36,871 nt of DNA from Rhodocyclaceae bacterium (GTDB taxonomy: Bacteria > Pseudomonadota > Gammaproteobacteria > Burkholderiales > Rhodocyclaceae). The notes under the pieces are model-generated. The model did no database searches. It was not told the DNA's origin and worked only from the letters and a program-made list of their open reading frames with translations. The stretch covers positions 1 through 36,871 of the forward strand of contig VIKE01000026.1 of assembly GCA_008080565.1 (NCBI GenBank). Reading direction: 5' to 3'. This document shows, one piece after another, positions 10,301-20,324 of the stretch (its first letter is position 1; every line of letters begins with the position of its first letter). A program made the translations under genes and the position numbers.

Positions 10301-10794
10301 CCCTCTACGCCACGCTGATCAGATGGCTGACACCGCCAGTGATCGCAACCAGCCCCCAAGAACTCCCGACGACACTGCAACCAGAACCAGCCCCGACCGA
10401 GGCAGGACAGGCTACCATCGCCGCCCTCGAAAAAGTCCCCGGCCTGGACAGTGCCTACGGCCTGAAATCGATGCGCGGCAAGCTACCCAGCTATTTGCGC
10501 CTGCTCGGCATTTTTGTCGACACCCATGGCGACGACCACGCGAAGATCAGCACTGCCCTGAGCAGCGGTGCCATTGACCAGGCTGAACAAATTTCCCATG
10601 GTCTCAAAGGCGTCTCCGGCACCCTTGGCCTCAAGGGCATCTACGATGCCGCCCGCGCCCTCAATGAGGCCTTGCGCGAACCCGCCGCGCCGCCGGTCAT
10701 TGCCGACCACCTCGCCGCCCTTGCCGAGCGCATGCGGGAAACCTGCGGCCCGCTGTCCTCCATCATCGCGGCGAACCGAACGGATACCAAATGA
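7360..10794 (+). CDS. Membrane hybrid sensor histidine kinase (4 PAS, HisKA, HATPase, REC, HPt)
   Basis: A 1144-residue sensor. Two membrane helices lie near residues 21-45 and 57-77, with a short periplasmic loop. Four PAS/PAC units follow (about 100-580); the second and third are clearly internal duplicates (both end in ISERK/VSERK plus a linker). Then come HisKA with His627 ([13 protein letters not shown]), the ATPase domain with the DTGIGI and GGTGLGLAI boxes, a receiver with Asp923 ([11 protein letters not shown]) and a C-terminal HPt with His1080 ([12 protein letters not shown]). It can run a full His-Asp-His relay internally and pass phosphate to a separate receiver, most simply the HD-GYP regulator next door. 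The input signal is unknown. Its 3' end overlaps the next kinase gene by 4 nt. Confidence 0.95.
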   Translation: MPRVRHRSQQKELHRAIAQVVLPYVALAALWILVSDQLVAYLITDADMRITASMLKGWFFIAITASLLSVLLYRLLRENMARRAAAEDAKVGLERERGQLRTLFDTMPDLVWLKDPDGVYLSCNKRFEQFFGADEASICGKTDFDFVDPELARFFRANDLAALLAKGPCRNDEWVTFASDGHRELLQTTKAPIHDSTGHLIGVLGISRDITQNHELQERFTVAFNGSPAAISLTTLENGTFLEVNPRYQQLLGWQREELIGKSALDFHLWPSTEARISWRNQLLETGLLQDFQTEWLRRDGTPVQISLSAEIVHLGGNPYILAFILDISERKRAAEQIAQLQERLAIAFRAAPVAACITRAADGKMIDVNERLLSEYSATREELIGKTTIEAGLWQAEDRARMIEILKRDGYVVDFDSIGIGRDGRRRRISLSAAKIDINGEPHLVVYIIDVSERKAAEQALREREEIFRSIVTQANDGICLIDPETLGFIEINDAVIHNLGYSRAEFSGFNLLDLQVDTTEAELRSFMSWVIAQGNATFERRHRRRDGSIQIARVAAAAVRVGEGTKVSAIWQDITEAKQTASELEQHREHLKELVVARTAELEAAKDSAEQANRAKSDFLANMSHEIRTPMNAIIGLTHLAEHHTQDAEQLSRLNKVADAAHHLLAIINQILDISKIEAGKLELTPVDFLLSRILDNTNELVLDRLQSRGLTFHQEIDPALPPVLHGDPLRIGQVLLNYLSNAVKFTEKGNISVAVNLLSAEAEHLIVRFAVSDTGIGIPIEQQSRLFNAFEQADNSTTRRFGGTGLGLAIAHRLAHLMGGEAGLTSIPGEGSTFWFTARLQAGTTATDVSTPRLSANEAEQLISNEYPHARILLAEDNPINQEVALDLLRGIGLQADLAVNGEKAVKMAAETAYDLILMDIQMPVMDGLTATRLIRQSPGGHQVPILAMTANAFGEDRQRCLDAGMNDHVAKPVNPSTLYATLIRWLTPPVIATSPQELPTTLQPEPAPTEAGQATIAALEKVPGLDSAYGLKSMRGKLPSYLRLLGIFVDTHGDDHAKISTALSSGAIDQAEQISHGLKGVSGTLGLKGIYDAARALNEALREPAAPPVIADHLAALAERMRETCGPLSSIIAANRTDTK

Positions 10795-13700
10795 GCGCCA
10801 CCGCAACCACGCTCCTCGACATCATGACCACCAACGTGCGCAGCCTGCCGCCGCACGCGACGCTGCGCGAAGCAGCCCACCTCATGGCCCGGGAACATAT
10901 TTCCAGCCTGCTGGTGATGGCCGATGGGCAAGCTCTCGGCATCATCACCGAAAGCAACATCCTGCGTACCCTGCATGAGCACCAGTCGGGTGACGTTCGC
11001 CTCGATGCCGTCATGTCGCACCCGCTGATCACCGCCCCGACCAATCTCGATCTAGCCAGCGCCCGCCGCCTGGTCGAAGACAATGGCATCCGCCATCTCG
11101 TCGTCGTCAATGCGTCGGGGCTGGTCTGCGGCATCGTCAGCGACACCGATTTCCGCCTGCGCCTGGGCACCGAGGCCTTCCGCCATCTGCAAACGCTGGA
11201 AGGCATCATGGACAGGAATATCCCGCATTTGCCGCCCGAAGCGACACTCGGCGAGGCCCTGGCCAGCATGATCGGCCATGCTGCGGACTACCTGATCGTC
11301 AGCGCGGAAGAAAAGCCACTCGGCATCATCACCGAACGCGACATCCCACGCCTGATCAGCACTTTCCAGGATCCCCACAGAGTCAGCCTGGGCCAGGCCA
11401 TGAGCGCGCCCTTACGTAGCGTTCGTGTCGACGCGACGGTGACCACGGCGCTGGAAACGATGAACCACTTCCAGCTTCGGCACATGGTGGTTCTCGCCAA
11501 CGACGGCCGGATACTAGGCGTCATCAGCCAACGCCGGCTGTTCGAGCAGTTGGCACTCGAACGGCTGGAAAATGTCATGCTGCAGGCCCAGCAGGAACGC
11601 GAACGGCTGCATCTCGAAACGCACCTGCGATTGGCCCTCGACGGCGCCGCTGCCGGCAGCTGGGAATACAGCCACAAAAGCAGCTACCTGATTGCCAGCG
11701 ATGGCCTGCTGGCCATGCTCGGCCATACGCGAGCCGGCGCGCCCGAGACCAAGGCCGACTGGATGGCACAAATCCATCCCGACGACCGGCATCTGCTGGT
11801 TGCCACGGTCAACGACAAAAATCGCCCGAAAAATCATTCCCGAGTCCTTGAATACCGGATCCGGCACAGCGACGGACGTTGGTTATGGGTTGAGGATCGC
11901 AGTTGCGTCGTCGAACGCAACGCCGACGACAGCCCCAGCGTGACAACGGGCGTCGTCAATGACATCACTGAACGGCAGATTACCCGCCAACAGATTACCC
12001 GCCAGAACCGCGCCCTGCGCATGATGAGCAGTGTCGCCCAGTCGCTGGTTCGCCACAACGACGAAAAGCAGATGCTGGCAGATATTTGCTCCGTCCTGGT
12101 TGATATTGGCGGCTACCTGACGGCCTGGGTTGGCGACGCGGTTCAGGACGAAAGAAAGAGCATTGTTCCAACGGCCTGTTCCGGGCTTTGCGAATCATAT
12201 GTCACCAACCTGAACGTCACCTGGGACGATACGCCCACCGGGCGCGGGCCAAGTGGCCGTGCCGTCCGCAGCGGCGTCCCTACAATCATCCGCAACATTG
12301 ACAACGATGCTTCCTTCGAACCGTGGCGGCTAGCCGCCACCGCGCAGGGGTTTCATTCGTCGATTTCACTTCCGCTGCGGATTGATGGACAGGTGATCGG
12401 CGTCCTCAATCTCTATTCGGCATTGATCGACCCCTTCGACGACGAAGAAATCTCCCTGCTCTGCAACCTTGCCGGCGAACTCGGCCTTGGCCTGAGCATG
12501 CAGCGCTCGCGGCAGACGCTGGCGCAGAGCGAGGCGATGCTGCTGCAGGCGCAGCGCCTGGCACGCCTCGGCCATTTCACCTTCGACGCAGCGACCGATT
12601 GCCTGACGGGTTCGCCAACGCACAACGAAATATTCGGCATCGGGCCTGATGAACTGCTCAACACTGAGGACTGGCGGCGCCTGATTCATCCCGAAGACCG
12701 GGCGCGGATGAGTGATTATTCGCGGGACCATGTTTTCCGGGGTGGCCAGCCATTCGACAACGAATACCGGCTGATCCGCCGTAACGATGGTCAGGAACGC
12801 TGGATCCACACTGTCGGCCAGCTTGCCTACGGCGGCGATGGCCGGGTCAGCCGGCTGTTCGGCACGAGCCAGGACATCACCGAGCGCAAGCAATTCGAGC
12901 AGCGCCTGAGTCAGAGCGAGGCGGAACTGAAAGAGGCGCAGGGCGTTGCCCACCTCGGCAGCTGGACGCTGGACATCGTCAATGACAAGCTCAACTGGAG
13001 CGCCGAGGTCTACCAGATCTTCAAGCTTCAGCACGATCACCCGTTGCGACTGGCCGACTTCGTCGAACGCATCCACCCCGACGACCAAAAGCGCGTACTG
13101 ACCGACTGGCAGGCCGCCCTGGCCGGCGCCAGCTACGACAGCGAACATCGCATTGTCGTGGCTGGCGAGTTGCGCTGGGTCCGTGAGCGGGCCAACATCC
13201 GTTTTGACCAGTCCGGTCAGGCAGTATTCGCCGTCGGCACGGTGCAGGATGTCACCGAGCGTCACCTCGCCGAGGAGCAATTGAGCAAGCTGTCGCTGGC
13301 CATCGAGCAAAGTCCGCACAGCATCGTCATCACCAATATTCGTGCCGAAATCGAGTACGTCAACGACACCTTCGTCAGCAATACCGGCTATGCCCGCGAA
13401 GAAGCGATTGGCGCCAACCCGAGCATGCTGCACTCAAACCATACGCCCAAAGAGACTTATATCGAGATGTGGGCCACGCTCGGCGAGGGAAAAACCTGGC
13501 GGGGCGAATTTATCAATCAGCGCAAGGATGGTTCAATCTTCACCGAATTCGCCATCATTTCACCGGTGCGCCAACGGGATGGACTGATTACCCACTATCT
13601 CGCCATCAAAGAAGACATTACCGAGAAAAAGCGTAACCAGTCCGAGCTGGAAAACTACCGCCACCATCTTGAAACGCTGGTTGCCGAGCGCACAGAGCAG

Positions 13701-15488
13701 CTGATCCAGGCCAAGGATGAAGCCGAATCGGCCAGCCGCGCCAAAAGCGCCTTTCTGGCCAACATCAGCCATGAAATCCGGACGCCGATGAATGCCATCA
13801 TCGGCCTCACCCACATTGCCCAGCGCAGCGCCGGCAGCACCGAACAGCATGATCGGCTGGGCAAGGTCGCCGAGGCCGCGCATCATCTGATGGGCATCAT
13901 CAACGATGTGCTCGACATCTCGAAAATCGAAGCCGGCAAGCTGCAGCTCGAACATACCGGCTTCTCGCTCAGCCATATCTGCGCCAATACTTGCGCGATG
14001 GTGGCCGACCGGGCTCAAACCAAGCATCTGCCGCTGCGTTGCGAGATCGACCCGGCCATGCCGGCGACCTTGCTCGGCGACCCGTTGCGCGTTCAGCAGA
14101 TATTGCTCAATTTCCTGTCCAATGCCATCAAGTTCACCCACCATGGCACGATCCGCATCACGATGCGCTTGCTGGGTTGCGACAATGACCACGCGATGAT
14201 CCGCTGCGAAGTTGCCGACACCGGTATCGGCATTTCTCCGGACGGCCTGGCCAAGCTTTTCCAGCCATTCGAGCAGGGCGACACGTCGACGACTCGCCGC
14301 TATGGCGGCACCGGCCTGGGCCTGGCGATCAGCCGCCGGCTGGCCGAAGCAATGCATGGCGAGATCGGCGTGAACAGCGAGCCGGGCACTGGGAGCACTT
14401 TCTGGTTCACGGCCCGGCTTGGCGTGGCATTGGAAAATGAGACAGCCCCCGAGGCTGGCGCTGCATTCTCCGCCGGCTACCGGCGTGGTGCGCACATCCT
14501 GCTGGCCGAGGACAACGCCATCAACGCCGAGGTTGCCAGCGAACTGCTCCACTGCGCCGGACTGAAAGTCGATCTGGCCGTCGATGGCAGCCAGGCCCTC
14601 AAGATGGCCCGCGGACGGCACTACGATCTCGTTCTGATGGACATGCAGATGCCGATCATGGATGGCCTTGAAGCGACCCGCCAGATTCGCTCCCTGCCGG
14701 GCTGGGGAAAAACCCCCATCCTGGCGATGACCGCCAATGCCTTTGACGAAGATCGCGACGTTTGCATGGCCGCAGGCATGAACGATCATGTCGCCAAGCC
14801 CGTCGCCCCGGATGTCCTTTTTGCCGCACTTACCCGCTGGCTGCCGATCAAGGCTGCCATCCCGATTCCGGCTGACGAACCGCCAGTTGTCCGCAATGAA
14901 CTGGCCGACATCAGCGGACTGGACAGCCGCTTCGGCCTGCAGTCGGTGCGCGGCCGGATGGACAGCTATCTCCGACTGCTTGCCAAGTTCTCGGAAAACC
15001 ACAGCGACGACTTTGTCCGCATCCGCAACAATCTGGCCGCCAGTAACCGCGACGAGGCGCGCCGCCTCGCCCACTCGCTGAAAGGCGTCTCGGCGACGCT
15101 TGGCGCCGTACTCATCAACAAGACCTCGGTCGCCCTTGAAACGGCCATCAAGGAAGGGCGTGACGCAACCGCCATCGAACCTCTCATCGAGGCCGCCGAG
15201 CAAGCCTACTCCTCATTGCGCGACCAATTGGCCACGGTCGCCCAACCCCAACATGTCGGCGAAGACGCGGGCGATGCGGCGGCAACCAGCGCCCTGCTCG
15301 AGCGCCTCCGTCGGGAGTTGCAACAAGGCGAGATGAGCGCTCAGGATCTGGTTCGGCACCAGACCACGACCTTGAAAAACATCCTAGGCAACAAGTTCCG
15401 GGCATTCGATGATTTCGTTTCGGTCTTCGATTTTGAAGGTGCGCTGGCCGTCCTCAACGAAACCACTTCGCCCGAGAATGCTGCTTAG
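10791..15488 (+). CDS. CBS-PAS-GAF hybrid sensor histidine kinase with REC and HPt
   Basis: A 1565-residue soluble-looking kinase; no membrane segments are evident. It opens with four CBS motifs (about 5-265: for example [39 protein letters not shown]), which in other proteins bind adenine nucleotides. A PAS, a GAF (about 410-565, [20 protein letters not shown]) and three more PAS units follow. Next are HisKA His994 ([13 protein letters not shown]), the ATPase domain ([15 protein letters not shown]), a receiver Asp1284 ([11 protein letters not shown]) and an HPt His1428 ([12 protein letters not shown]), with a tail of about 100 residues of no recognised fold. The kinase core is paralogous to the preceding gene. 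It starts in an ATGA overlap and its stop overlaps the convergent flavoprotein stop by 4 bp. Confidence 0.94.
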   Translation: MSATATTLLDIMTTNVRSLPPHATLREAAHLMAREHISSLLVMADGQALGIITESNILRTLHEHQSGDVRLDAVMSHPLITAPTNLDLASARRLVEDNGIRHLVVVNASGLVCGIVSDTDFRLRLGTEAFRHLQTLEGIMDRNIPHLPPEATLGEALASMIGHAADYLIVSAEEKPLGIITERDIPRLISTFQDPHRVSLGQAMSAPLRSVRVDATVTTALETMNHFQLRHMVVLANDGRILGVISQRRLFEQLALERLENVMLQAQQERERLHLETHLRLALDGAAAGSWEYSHKSSYLIASDGLLAMLGHTRAGAPETKADWMAQIHPDDRHLLVATVNDKNRPKNHSRVLEYRIRHSDGRWLWVEDRSCVVERNADDSPSVTTGVVNDITERQITRQQITRQNRALRMMSSVAQSLVRHNDEKQMLADICSVLVDIGGYLTAWVGDAVQDERKSIVPTACSGLCESYVTNLNVTWDDTPTGRGPSGRAVRSGVPTIIRNIDNDASFEPWRLAATAQGFHSSISLPLRIDGQVIGVLNLYSALIDPFDDEEISLLCNLAGELGLGLSMQRSRQTLAQSEAMLLQAQRLARLGHFTFDAATDCLTGSPTHNEIFGIGPDELLNTEDWRRLIHPEDRARMSDYSRDHVFRGGQPFDNEYRLIRRNDGQERWIHTVGQLAYGGDGRVSRLFGTSQDITERKQFEQRLSQSEAELKEAQGVAHLGSWTLDIVNDKLNWSAEVYQIFKLQHDHPLRLADFVERIHPDDQKRVLTDWQAALAGASYDSEHRIVVAGELRWVRERANIRFDQSGQAVFAVGTVQDVTERHLAEEQLSKLSLAIEQSPHSIVITNIRAEIEYVNDTFVSNTGYAREEAIGANPSMLHSNHTPKETYIEMWATLGEGKTWRGEFINQRKDGSIFTEFAIISPVRQRDGLITHYLAIKEDITEKKRNQSELENYRHHLETLVAERTEQLIQAKDEAESASRAKSAFLANISHEIRTPMNAIIGLTHIAQRSAGSTEQHDRLGKVAEAAHHLMGIINDVLDISKIEAGKLQLEHTGFSLSHICANTCAMVADRAQTKHLPLRCEIDPAMPATLLGDPLRVQQILLNFLSNAIKFTHHGTIRITMRLLGCDNDHAMIRCEVADTGIGISPDGLAKLFQPFEQGDTSTTRRYGGTGLGLAISRRLAEAMHGEIGVNSEPGTGSTFWFTARLGVALENETAPEAGAAFSAGYRRGAHILLAEDNAINAEVASELLHCAGLKVDLAVDGSQALKMARGRHYDLVLMDMQMPIMDGLEATRQIRSLPGWGKTPILAMTANAFDEDRDVCMAAGMNDHVAKPVAPDVLFAALTRWLPIKAAIPIPADEPPVVRNELADISGLDSRFGLQSVRGRMDSYLRLLAKFSENHSDDFVRIRNNLAASNRDEARRLAHSLKGVSATLGAVLINKTSVALETAIKEGRDATAIEPLIEAAEQAYSSLRDQLATVAQPQHVGEDAGDAAATSALLERLRRELQQGEMSAQDLVRHQTTTLKNILGNKFRAFDDFVSVFDFEGALAVLNETTSPENAA

Positions 15489-16714
15489 GCCAGACTATCC
15501 AGCCAGCGACCGGCGCCCAGCCCGGCCGCCCGGCCGCTGGCCAGGCAGGCGGTGAGTAGATAGCCGCCGGTCGGCGCCTCCCAGTCGAGCATTTCGCCGG
15601 AGCAGAAGACGCCGGGCTGGCGGCGCAGCATGAGGTTTTCGTCCAGCCCTTCGAAAGTAACGCCACCAGCCGTGCTGATCGCTTCGTCGAGCGGCCGGGT
15701 CGCCGTCACCACCAGCGGCAAGCCCTTGATCGCTTCGGCCAGAGAACTCGCCTGATTCATCGTCTCGGCTTGGCAGAATTCACGGAGCAATCCGGCCTTG
15801 ACGCCTTCGATGCCGGCATGCCGGCGCAGATGGTTGGCCAGCGAATCGCGGCCACGCGGCCGGGAGAGGTCGGCAGTCAGTTTTTCCAGGCTGCGGCCGG
15901 GCGCCAGATCGAGATACACGACGGCACTGCCGTCGCGGGCCAGGGCATCGCGCAAAGGCGCAGAGACGGCATAGATCAGCCCACCTTCGATACCCGTCGC
16001 CGTGATGTTGAATTCGCCCTTTTTTTCCGGATGACCGTGGCAACGTGCCGACACGGCCTTGACCGGGGCGCCGGCAAAACGCTCTCTGAAATAGGGACCC
16101 CACGCCACGTCGAAGCCGCAATTGGCCGGCTTGAGCGGCGCCACCTCGATGCCGCGGTCGGCCAGCACGGGTACCCAGGCGCCATCCGCACCGAGCTTGG
16201 CCCAGCTGCCGCCACCAAGGGCCAGAACGACCGCATCGGCCTCGACTGCGATCTCGCCGGCCGGCGTCGCAAAACGCAGGCTGCCATCGGCCGCCCAACC
16301 GAGCCAGCGATGCCGCACGTGAATCGCCACGCCCTGGCCGCGCAGGCGATGCAGCCAGGCGCGGAGCAGCGGCGCCGCTTTCATGTCGGTCGGAAAAACC
16401 CGGCCCGAGGTGCCGACGAAGGTGTCGATGCCGAGGCCATGAATCCACTCGCGCAGTTGCGTCGGCCCGAAAGCGTCGAGCAGCGGCGCGATGTGCCCGG
16501 CCCGTTCGCCATAGCGCCCGATAAAATCGGCCAGCGGCTCGGAATGGGTGATGTTCATGCCGCCCTTGCCGGCCATCAGGAACTTGCGGCCGACCGAGGG
16601 CATCGATTCGAAAATTTCGACTTTTTTCGGGTTGACCGTGGCATCCGCCGCGGCAAGCATTTCGGCCGCCATCAGCCCGGCCGGGCCGCCGCCGATGATG
16701 GCGACGCGCCGCAT
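15485..16714 (-). CDS. NAD(P)/FAD-dependent oxidoreductase, HI0933/TIGR03862-like flavoprotein
   Basis: A 409-residue flavoprotein. The N-terminal dinucleotide-binding loop is [13 protein letters not shown], followed by the family signature [20 protein letters not shown]. Other family segments are [35 protein letters not shown] and the C-terminal [18 protein letters not shown]. The substrate is unknown. The ATG at 16714 overlaps the upstream stop as TGATG; a GTG one codon earlier is possible. Two copies of the 36-bp repeat lie inside the gene: one gives ATVNPKK after LAAAD, which looks like several extra residues compared with relatives as I remember them, and the other gives [10 protein letters not shown]. 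Both fall in probable surface loops. It is the last gene of the transglutaminase/ATP-grasp operon, and whether it shares their function is unclear. Confidence 0.88.
   Translation of the reverse strand: MRRVAIIGGGPAGLMAAEMLAAADATVNPKKVEIFESMPSVGRKFLMAGKGGMNITHSEPLADFIGRYGERAGHIAPLLDAFGPTQLREWIHGLGIDTFVGTSGRVFPTDMKAAPLLRAWLHRLRGQGVAIHVRHRWLGWAADGSLRFATPAGEIAVEADAVVLALGGGSWAKLGADGAWVPVLADRGIEVAPLKPANCGFDVAWGPYFRERFAGAPVKAVSARCHGHPEKKGEFNITATGIEGGLIYAVSAPLRDALARDGSAVVYLDLAPGRSLEKLTADLSRPRGRDSLANHLRRHAGIEGVKAGLLREFCQAETMNQASSLAEAIKGLPLVVTATRPLDEAISTAGGVTFEGLDENLMLRRQPGVFCSGEMLDWEAPTGGYLLTACLASGRAAGLGAGRWLDSLA
16005..16040 (-). repeat. 36-bp dispersed repeat, copy E (in flavoprotein gene)
   Basis: The minus strand reads CCACGGTCATCCGGAAAA then A/T-rich, with one mismatch to the core. 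Inside the flavoprotein gene it is read in a different frame from copy D and encodes [12 protein letters not shown]. Confidence 0.65.
16606..16641 (-). repeat. 36-bp dispersed repeat, copy D (in flavoprotein gene)
   Basis: The minus strand reads CCACGGTCAACCCGAAAA followed by an AAATTTTCGAAT end. It lies in the flavoprotein coding sequence, where it encodes [11 protein letters not shown] between the first helix and the second strand of the FAD-binding fold. Confidence 0.8.
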
Positions 16715-17703
16715 CACTTGTCGTCCGCGTCGGGTTCCGGCTCTTCCGGCGTTTCGGGCGGCTCATCGATCTCCGCCTCGAGTAGCTCGCCCGGAATGTC
16801 TTCCTCGTCGAGCGGAATCACCGTCACCGCCACATCCGGCTCGGTGCCGCCGCCGCCCAGAATGATGCCGCGCAGCGGCGAAATGTCGGAGAAATCGCGG
16901 CCGAAGGCCAGCGTAATGTGCTCGGTATTGGGCAGCAGATTGTTGGTCGGATCAAAATCCACCCAGTCATTGTCGCTACCGGGCGCATAGACCGAAACCC
17001 AGGCGTGCGAAGCATCGGCGCCGATCAGACGCGGTTTGCCGGGGGGCGGCCGGGTCAGCAGGTAGCCGCTGACATAGCGGGCCGCCAGGCCAAGCGCGCG
17101 CAGGCAGGCGATCATCAGGTGGGCAAAATCCTGGCAGACGCCGCGCTTGTTTTCGAGCACTTCGAGGACCGGTGTCGATACCGTGGTCGCCTCGGGATCG
17201 AAAGTGAATTCGCGGAAAATCTTGGCCATCAGCACCTTGGCGCCAACCAGGACCGGCGTGTCGGGCGGGAAGCAGTCGGCGGCGTAGTCGGCCAGCTCGT
17301 GCTTGACGCGCACGTGCGGGCTTTCGAACAGGAAGCGCGTGGCATCGAGGTCGGCCGGGATCGGATCGGTCGAATCGTAAGCCAGGCGGTCGCGGACTTC
17401 CTCCCAGGGCAACGATGCCTCGATATCCTTGGGCAGATGCGGCATGACGGCGACGGTCATGGCCGAACTGATGAACAGCTCGTCATGCGGCGTATGAAAG
17501 GCCATCCAGGTCACCGGATTGCCGAAGGCGTCGCGGCCGTCACGGCGCCAGGTCGGCACCGGCGTGATGTCGATGCGCTGCTCTTCGACCTGCTGCCAGT
17601 CGAGAATGCGCGGCGACAGGTGCAACTGCTGCTGCGACAGCGACACGTTGCTGCCGTAGTCGTAGCGGGTTTCGTGCAGGACGCGGTAGCGAACGGGTTC
17701 CAT
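16714..17703 (-). CDS. Transglutaminase-like cysteine protease (short form)
   Basis: A 329-residue protein. The N-terminal beta-rich domain (YRVLHETRYDYGSNVSLSQQ) is the bacterial transglutaminase N-domain. The catalytic domain has Cys190 (RGVCQDFAH), His233 (ASHAWVSVY) and Asp249 (WVDFDPTN), a complete triad. The end is an acidic, proline-rich tail (from about residue 300) of low complexity. Relatives are predicted peptidases or amidases linked to ATP-grasp peptide ligases, as in the mycobacterial Rv2567-Rv2569 region. The start ATG at 17703 follows the ATP-grasp stop by 2 bp, and its own stop overlaps the flavoprotein start. It has no signal peptide, so it acts in the cytoplasm. Confidence 0.92.
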   Translation of the reverse strand: MEPVRYRVLHETRYDYGSNVSLSQQQLHLSPRILDWQQVEEQRIDITPVPTWRRDGRDAFGNPVTWMAFHTPHDELFISSAMTVAVMPHLPKDIEASLPWEEVRDRLAYDSTDPIPADLDATRFLFESPHVRVKHELADYAADCFPPDTPVLVGAKVLMAKIFREFTFDPEATTVSTPVLEVLENKRGVCQDFAHLMIACLRALGLAARYVSGYLLTRPPPGKPRLIGADASHAWVSVYAPGSDNDWVDFDPTNNLLPNTEHITLAFGRDFSDISPLRGIILGGGGTEPDVAVTVIPLDEEDIPGELLEAEIDEPPETPEEPEPDADDK

Positions 17704-17705
17704 GA

Positions 17706-20246
17706 TCAGACCGCCATCGTCTGCCGGCTGACATCGCCGACATGGGTGAAGTAGCGCATGCCGAGTGCCTCGGAGAGCTTGTTCGCGGCGCTATCGAGCG
17801 CCAGCAAGAGGTCGGCGAGTTCCTCACAGGCTGAATAATCGCGGGCGCTGTCGAACTGGATGTTTTCCAGACGATGCAGGTCAAAGGCTTCCAGAGCCGC
17901 CAGCGCAGCGGCCAGTCCGCTGCCAAAATCGTCGCCGAGCTCGCGCTGCATGCGCTCCAGGTAGTTGCCCAGGACGTTGGCCTGAAACACCACGCCGTGC
18001 GGGTTGCTCTCGTCGAAAACAAGCAGGTCGATGACCGGTAGCAGCTCCGGCTGACGCGAGTAACGCGAGCGGTAGGTGATGATCGAGTCGGACAGCTCAA
18101 GCAGCCATTCGAGCGAGCCCTGACTGCGCGCCGCCGGCATGCGCAGAAAATGGGCAACCATCAGCGACAGGAAGGAAAGCCGTTCGAGCCGCCGGCCGAT
18201 GAACAGGAAGCGCCAGCCATCGTCACGCGTCATGTTGTCCATGGCGAAACCGGTCAGCGACGACGAGACGCCAAGCACGCGGTCGAGGAAGGCAATCGCC
18301 TCGGTCAGCGTCGGATGTGTCTTGAGTGCGGCCTGCTGGTCACGCTGCAGGCGGTTGAGCGAATGCCAGTGATCGAGCGAAAGGCGCTCGCGGACGTGCG
18401 TTGCCGACCACATCAGGGCGCGGATATTGCGGGCCAGACTGCCCGGCTGCTCGGGATCGTAGATCGCTTCGAGCAACTCGTGCTCGCCGCCCTCCTTGAC
18501 CTCGCCGCTTTCCTTGAGTTTGTCCTCTTCCTCACCAAGCTTGGGCAACACACCCAGCCGCCGGGCCAGTTCCATCGCCGCGATGACGACCGGTGTTTTC
18601 TGGCCACCGCCGACAACGACGCGCGACAAGGCGACACGCAGCATGCGGGCGCTATCGTCGAAGCGCTCGGAATAGCGGCCGAGCCAGAACAGGTTCTCGA
18701 CCACCCGCGAAGTCAGATTGGCGCCGGCCCGCACCAGATCGCGCACGCCAACCGACGGCTTGAGCAGCGAGAACTGGCTGACCGGGCCATTGGTCAGAAC
18801 CCAGGCATCCTTCGAGGCGCCGCCGCGCTGCATCGAAATGATGCGGGTACCGGCCGCGGTCGTTACCCGGGCCAGACCACCCGGCATCACCGAATAACCG
18901 TCCGGCGTCGTCACCGCGTAGGCGCGCAGGCCGACCGGCCGAGCCAGCAGGCGACGTTCATGCGCCCGGCTCCAGGTTGGCGCCTGCGACAGATTGATCA
19001 TCTCCTGGGCGACGTAGGCATGCGGTCGCGCTTCGATCCGGCGCAGCATCTCGGCGCGCGCCTCGCCCTTCAGTTCGTTACCGAAAACCGGCTCCATGTT
19101 CTGGGTCGGGTAGGCCGGCTTGATGACCAGATCGTCGAAATTTTCCTTGACGTAATCGAGGGCCGGTTTCTCGCCGCACCACCACGTCGCGACCGACGGC
19201 ATGGCCAGCTTTTCGCCGAGCAGATGCCGGCAGATGGCGGGCAGAAAGCCCATCAGCGCGCCGGAAGCAAGCAGGCCGCTGCCCAGCGCATTGGCAATGA
19301 CGACGCGTCCGGCCCGCGCCACGTTGAGCAGGCCGGGAATGCCCAGCGCCGACTCGCCGCGCAGTTCGAGCGGGTCGCAATAGGCATCGTCCTGACGGCG
19401 CAGGATGACGTGCACGCGCTTCAACCCACGCAGTGTTTTCAGATAAACCGTCTCGCCGCGCACCGTCAGGTCCTGCCCCTCGACCAGCGGGAAGCCCAGG
19501 TAACGGGCCAGGTAGGCGTGTTCGAAATAGGTTTCGTTGTACGGCCCGGGGGTGAGCAGGACCATGTGCGGCTGCTCGTCGCCCTCGACCGGGGCTAGCG
19601 CAGTCAGGCCATCGAGCTGGTCGCGGAAGAAGTCGGCGACGTGCTGGACGCGCAGGTCACGGAACATTTCCGGGAAAACACGCGAAACGATGAGCCGGTT
19701 TTCCAGCGCATAGCCCGCCCCCGACGGTGCCTGCGTGCGGTCGGCGATGACCCACCAGCGGCCATTCGGCGAACGCGCCAGATCGACGGCGTAATTGTGC
19801 AGCCAAATCCCGCCCGGCGGCTTGACGCCGCGGCACGGCCACAGGTAGCCGTGCTGGCCATAGACCAGCGCCGGCGGCAGCAGACCTTCGGCCAGCAGTG
19901 TCTGCTCGCCGTAGAGATCGTCCAGAATGGCGTTGAGCAGGGTAGCGCGCTGGGCCACGGCGGCGGACAACTCGGCCCACTCGTCGGGCGGAATGATCAG
20001 TGGCAGCGGATCGAGCGCCCACGGCCGGTCGGCTCCGTTCGGATCGGCGTAGACGTTGTAGGTGACGCCGTTTTCCTGGATGCGCTGCTCGGAGAAATCG
20101 AGGCGGCGCCGCATCTCCTCCGGCGTCACTGCATCGAGATGCGTCAGGAACTGCTTCCAGTGCGGACGAACTTCACCATCCGCAGCCAGCATTTCATCGT
20201 AGCGGCGGGGACTGTGGGGGTAGATTGCGAGGAGGGTGCGAGCCAT
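17706..20246 (-). CDS. Circularly permuted ATP-grasp / alpha-E (DUF403) fusion protein
   Basis: An 846-residue fusion. Residues about 1-480 are the circularly permuted type 2 ATP-grasp domain (DUF404/DUF407 family), with segments such as YNVYADPNGADRPWALDPLP, LLTPGPYNETYFEHAYLARYLG, ANALGSGLLASGALMGFLP and VIKPAYPT. Residues about 505-840 are the all-helical alpha-E domain (VVENLFWLGRYSERFDDSAR). In many genomes these are two adjacent genes; here they are one. ATP-grasp enzymes of this group are predicted to form amide bonds, and alpha-E proteins always travel with them. Comparative genomics by Aravind and colleagues suggested synthesis or tagging of small peptides. No product has been shown from this sequence. 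The ATG is at 20246. Confidence 0.92.
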   Translation of the reverse strand: MARTLLAIYPHSPRRYDEMLAADGEVRPHWKQFLTHLDAVTPEEMRRRLDFSEQRIQENGVTYNVYADPNGADRPWALDPLPLIIPPDEWAELSAAVAQRATLLNAILDDLYGEQTLLAEGLLPPALVYGQHGYLWPCRGVKPPGGIWLHNYAVDLARSPNGRWWVIADRTQAPSGAGYALENRLIVSRVFPEMFRDLRVQHVADFFRDQLDGLTALAPVEGDEQPHMVLLTPGPYNETYFEHAYLARYLGFPLVEGQDLTVRGETVYLKTLRGLKRVHVILRRQDDAYCDPLELRGESALGIPGLLNVARAGRVVIANALGSGLLASGALMGFLPAICRHLLGEKLAMPSVATWWCGEKPALDYVKENFDDLVIKPAYPTQNMEPVFGNELKGEARAEMLRRIEARPHAYVAQEMINLSQAPTWSRAHERRLLARPVGLRAYAVTTPDGYSVMPGGLARVTTAAGTRIISMQRGGASKDAWVLTNGPVSQFSLLKPSVGVRDLVRAGANLTSRVVENLFWLGRYSERFDDSARMLRVALSRVVVGGGQKTPVVIAAMELARRLGVLPKLGEEEDKLKESGEVKEGGEHELLEAIYDPEQPGSLARNIRALMWSATHVRERLSLDHWHSLNRLQRDQQAALKTHPTLTEAIAFLDRVLGVSSSLTGFAMDNMTRDDGWRFLFIGRRLERLSFLSLMVAHFLRMPAARSQGSLEWLLELSDSIITYRSRYSRQPELLPVIDLLVFDESNPHGVVFQANVLGNYLERMQRELGDDFGSGLAAALAALEAFDLHRLENIQFDSARDYSACEELADLLLALDSAANKLSEALGMRYFTHVGDVSRQTMAV

Positions 20247-20264
20247 TTAGTCTTTTTCTAGCGA

Positions 20265-20288
20265 AAACAGGCCGTTTCCGGCCTGTTT
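20265..20288. other. Perfect hairpin between the transglutaminase and ATP-grasp genes
   Basis: AAACAGGCC (20265-20273) and GGCCTGTTT (20280-20288) form a 9-bp perfect stem with a 6-nt loop. On the operon (minus) strand only a short TTTTC follows, so it may be an attenuator, a partial terminator or an RNA-processing site rather than a full stop. It directly abuts copy H of the 36-bp repeat. Confidence 0.6.
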
Positions 20289-20324
20289 CCACGGTCAACC
20301 CGAATTTTTGATTAAAACCTGCGC
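20289..20324 (+). repeat. 36-bp dispersed repeat, copy H (truncated match)
   Basis: The plus strand reads CCACGGTCAACCCGAA and then T-rich sequence. The 12-bp core is perfect but the distal part diverges. It lies beside a 9-bp-stem hairpin and covers the 3' end of the DUF2126 gene, including its stop codon. Confidence 0.6.

Noticed and set aside
13560..15203. Long minus-strand open frames opposite the CBS kinase (also 12366-13433)
   Set aside because: The sense strand encodes unmistakable kinase, receiver and HPt motifs; the antisense translations resemble nothing.
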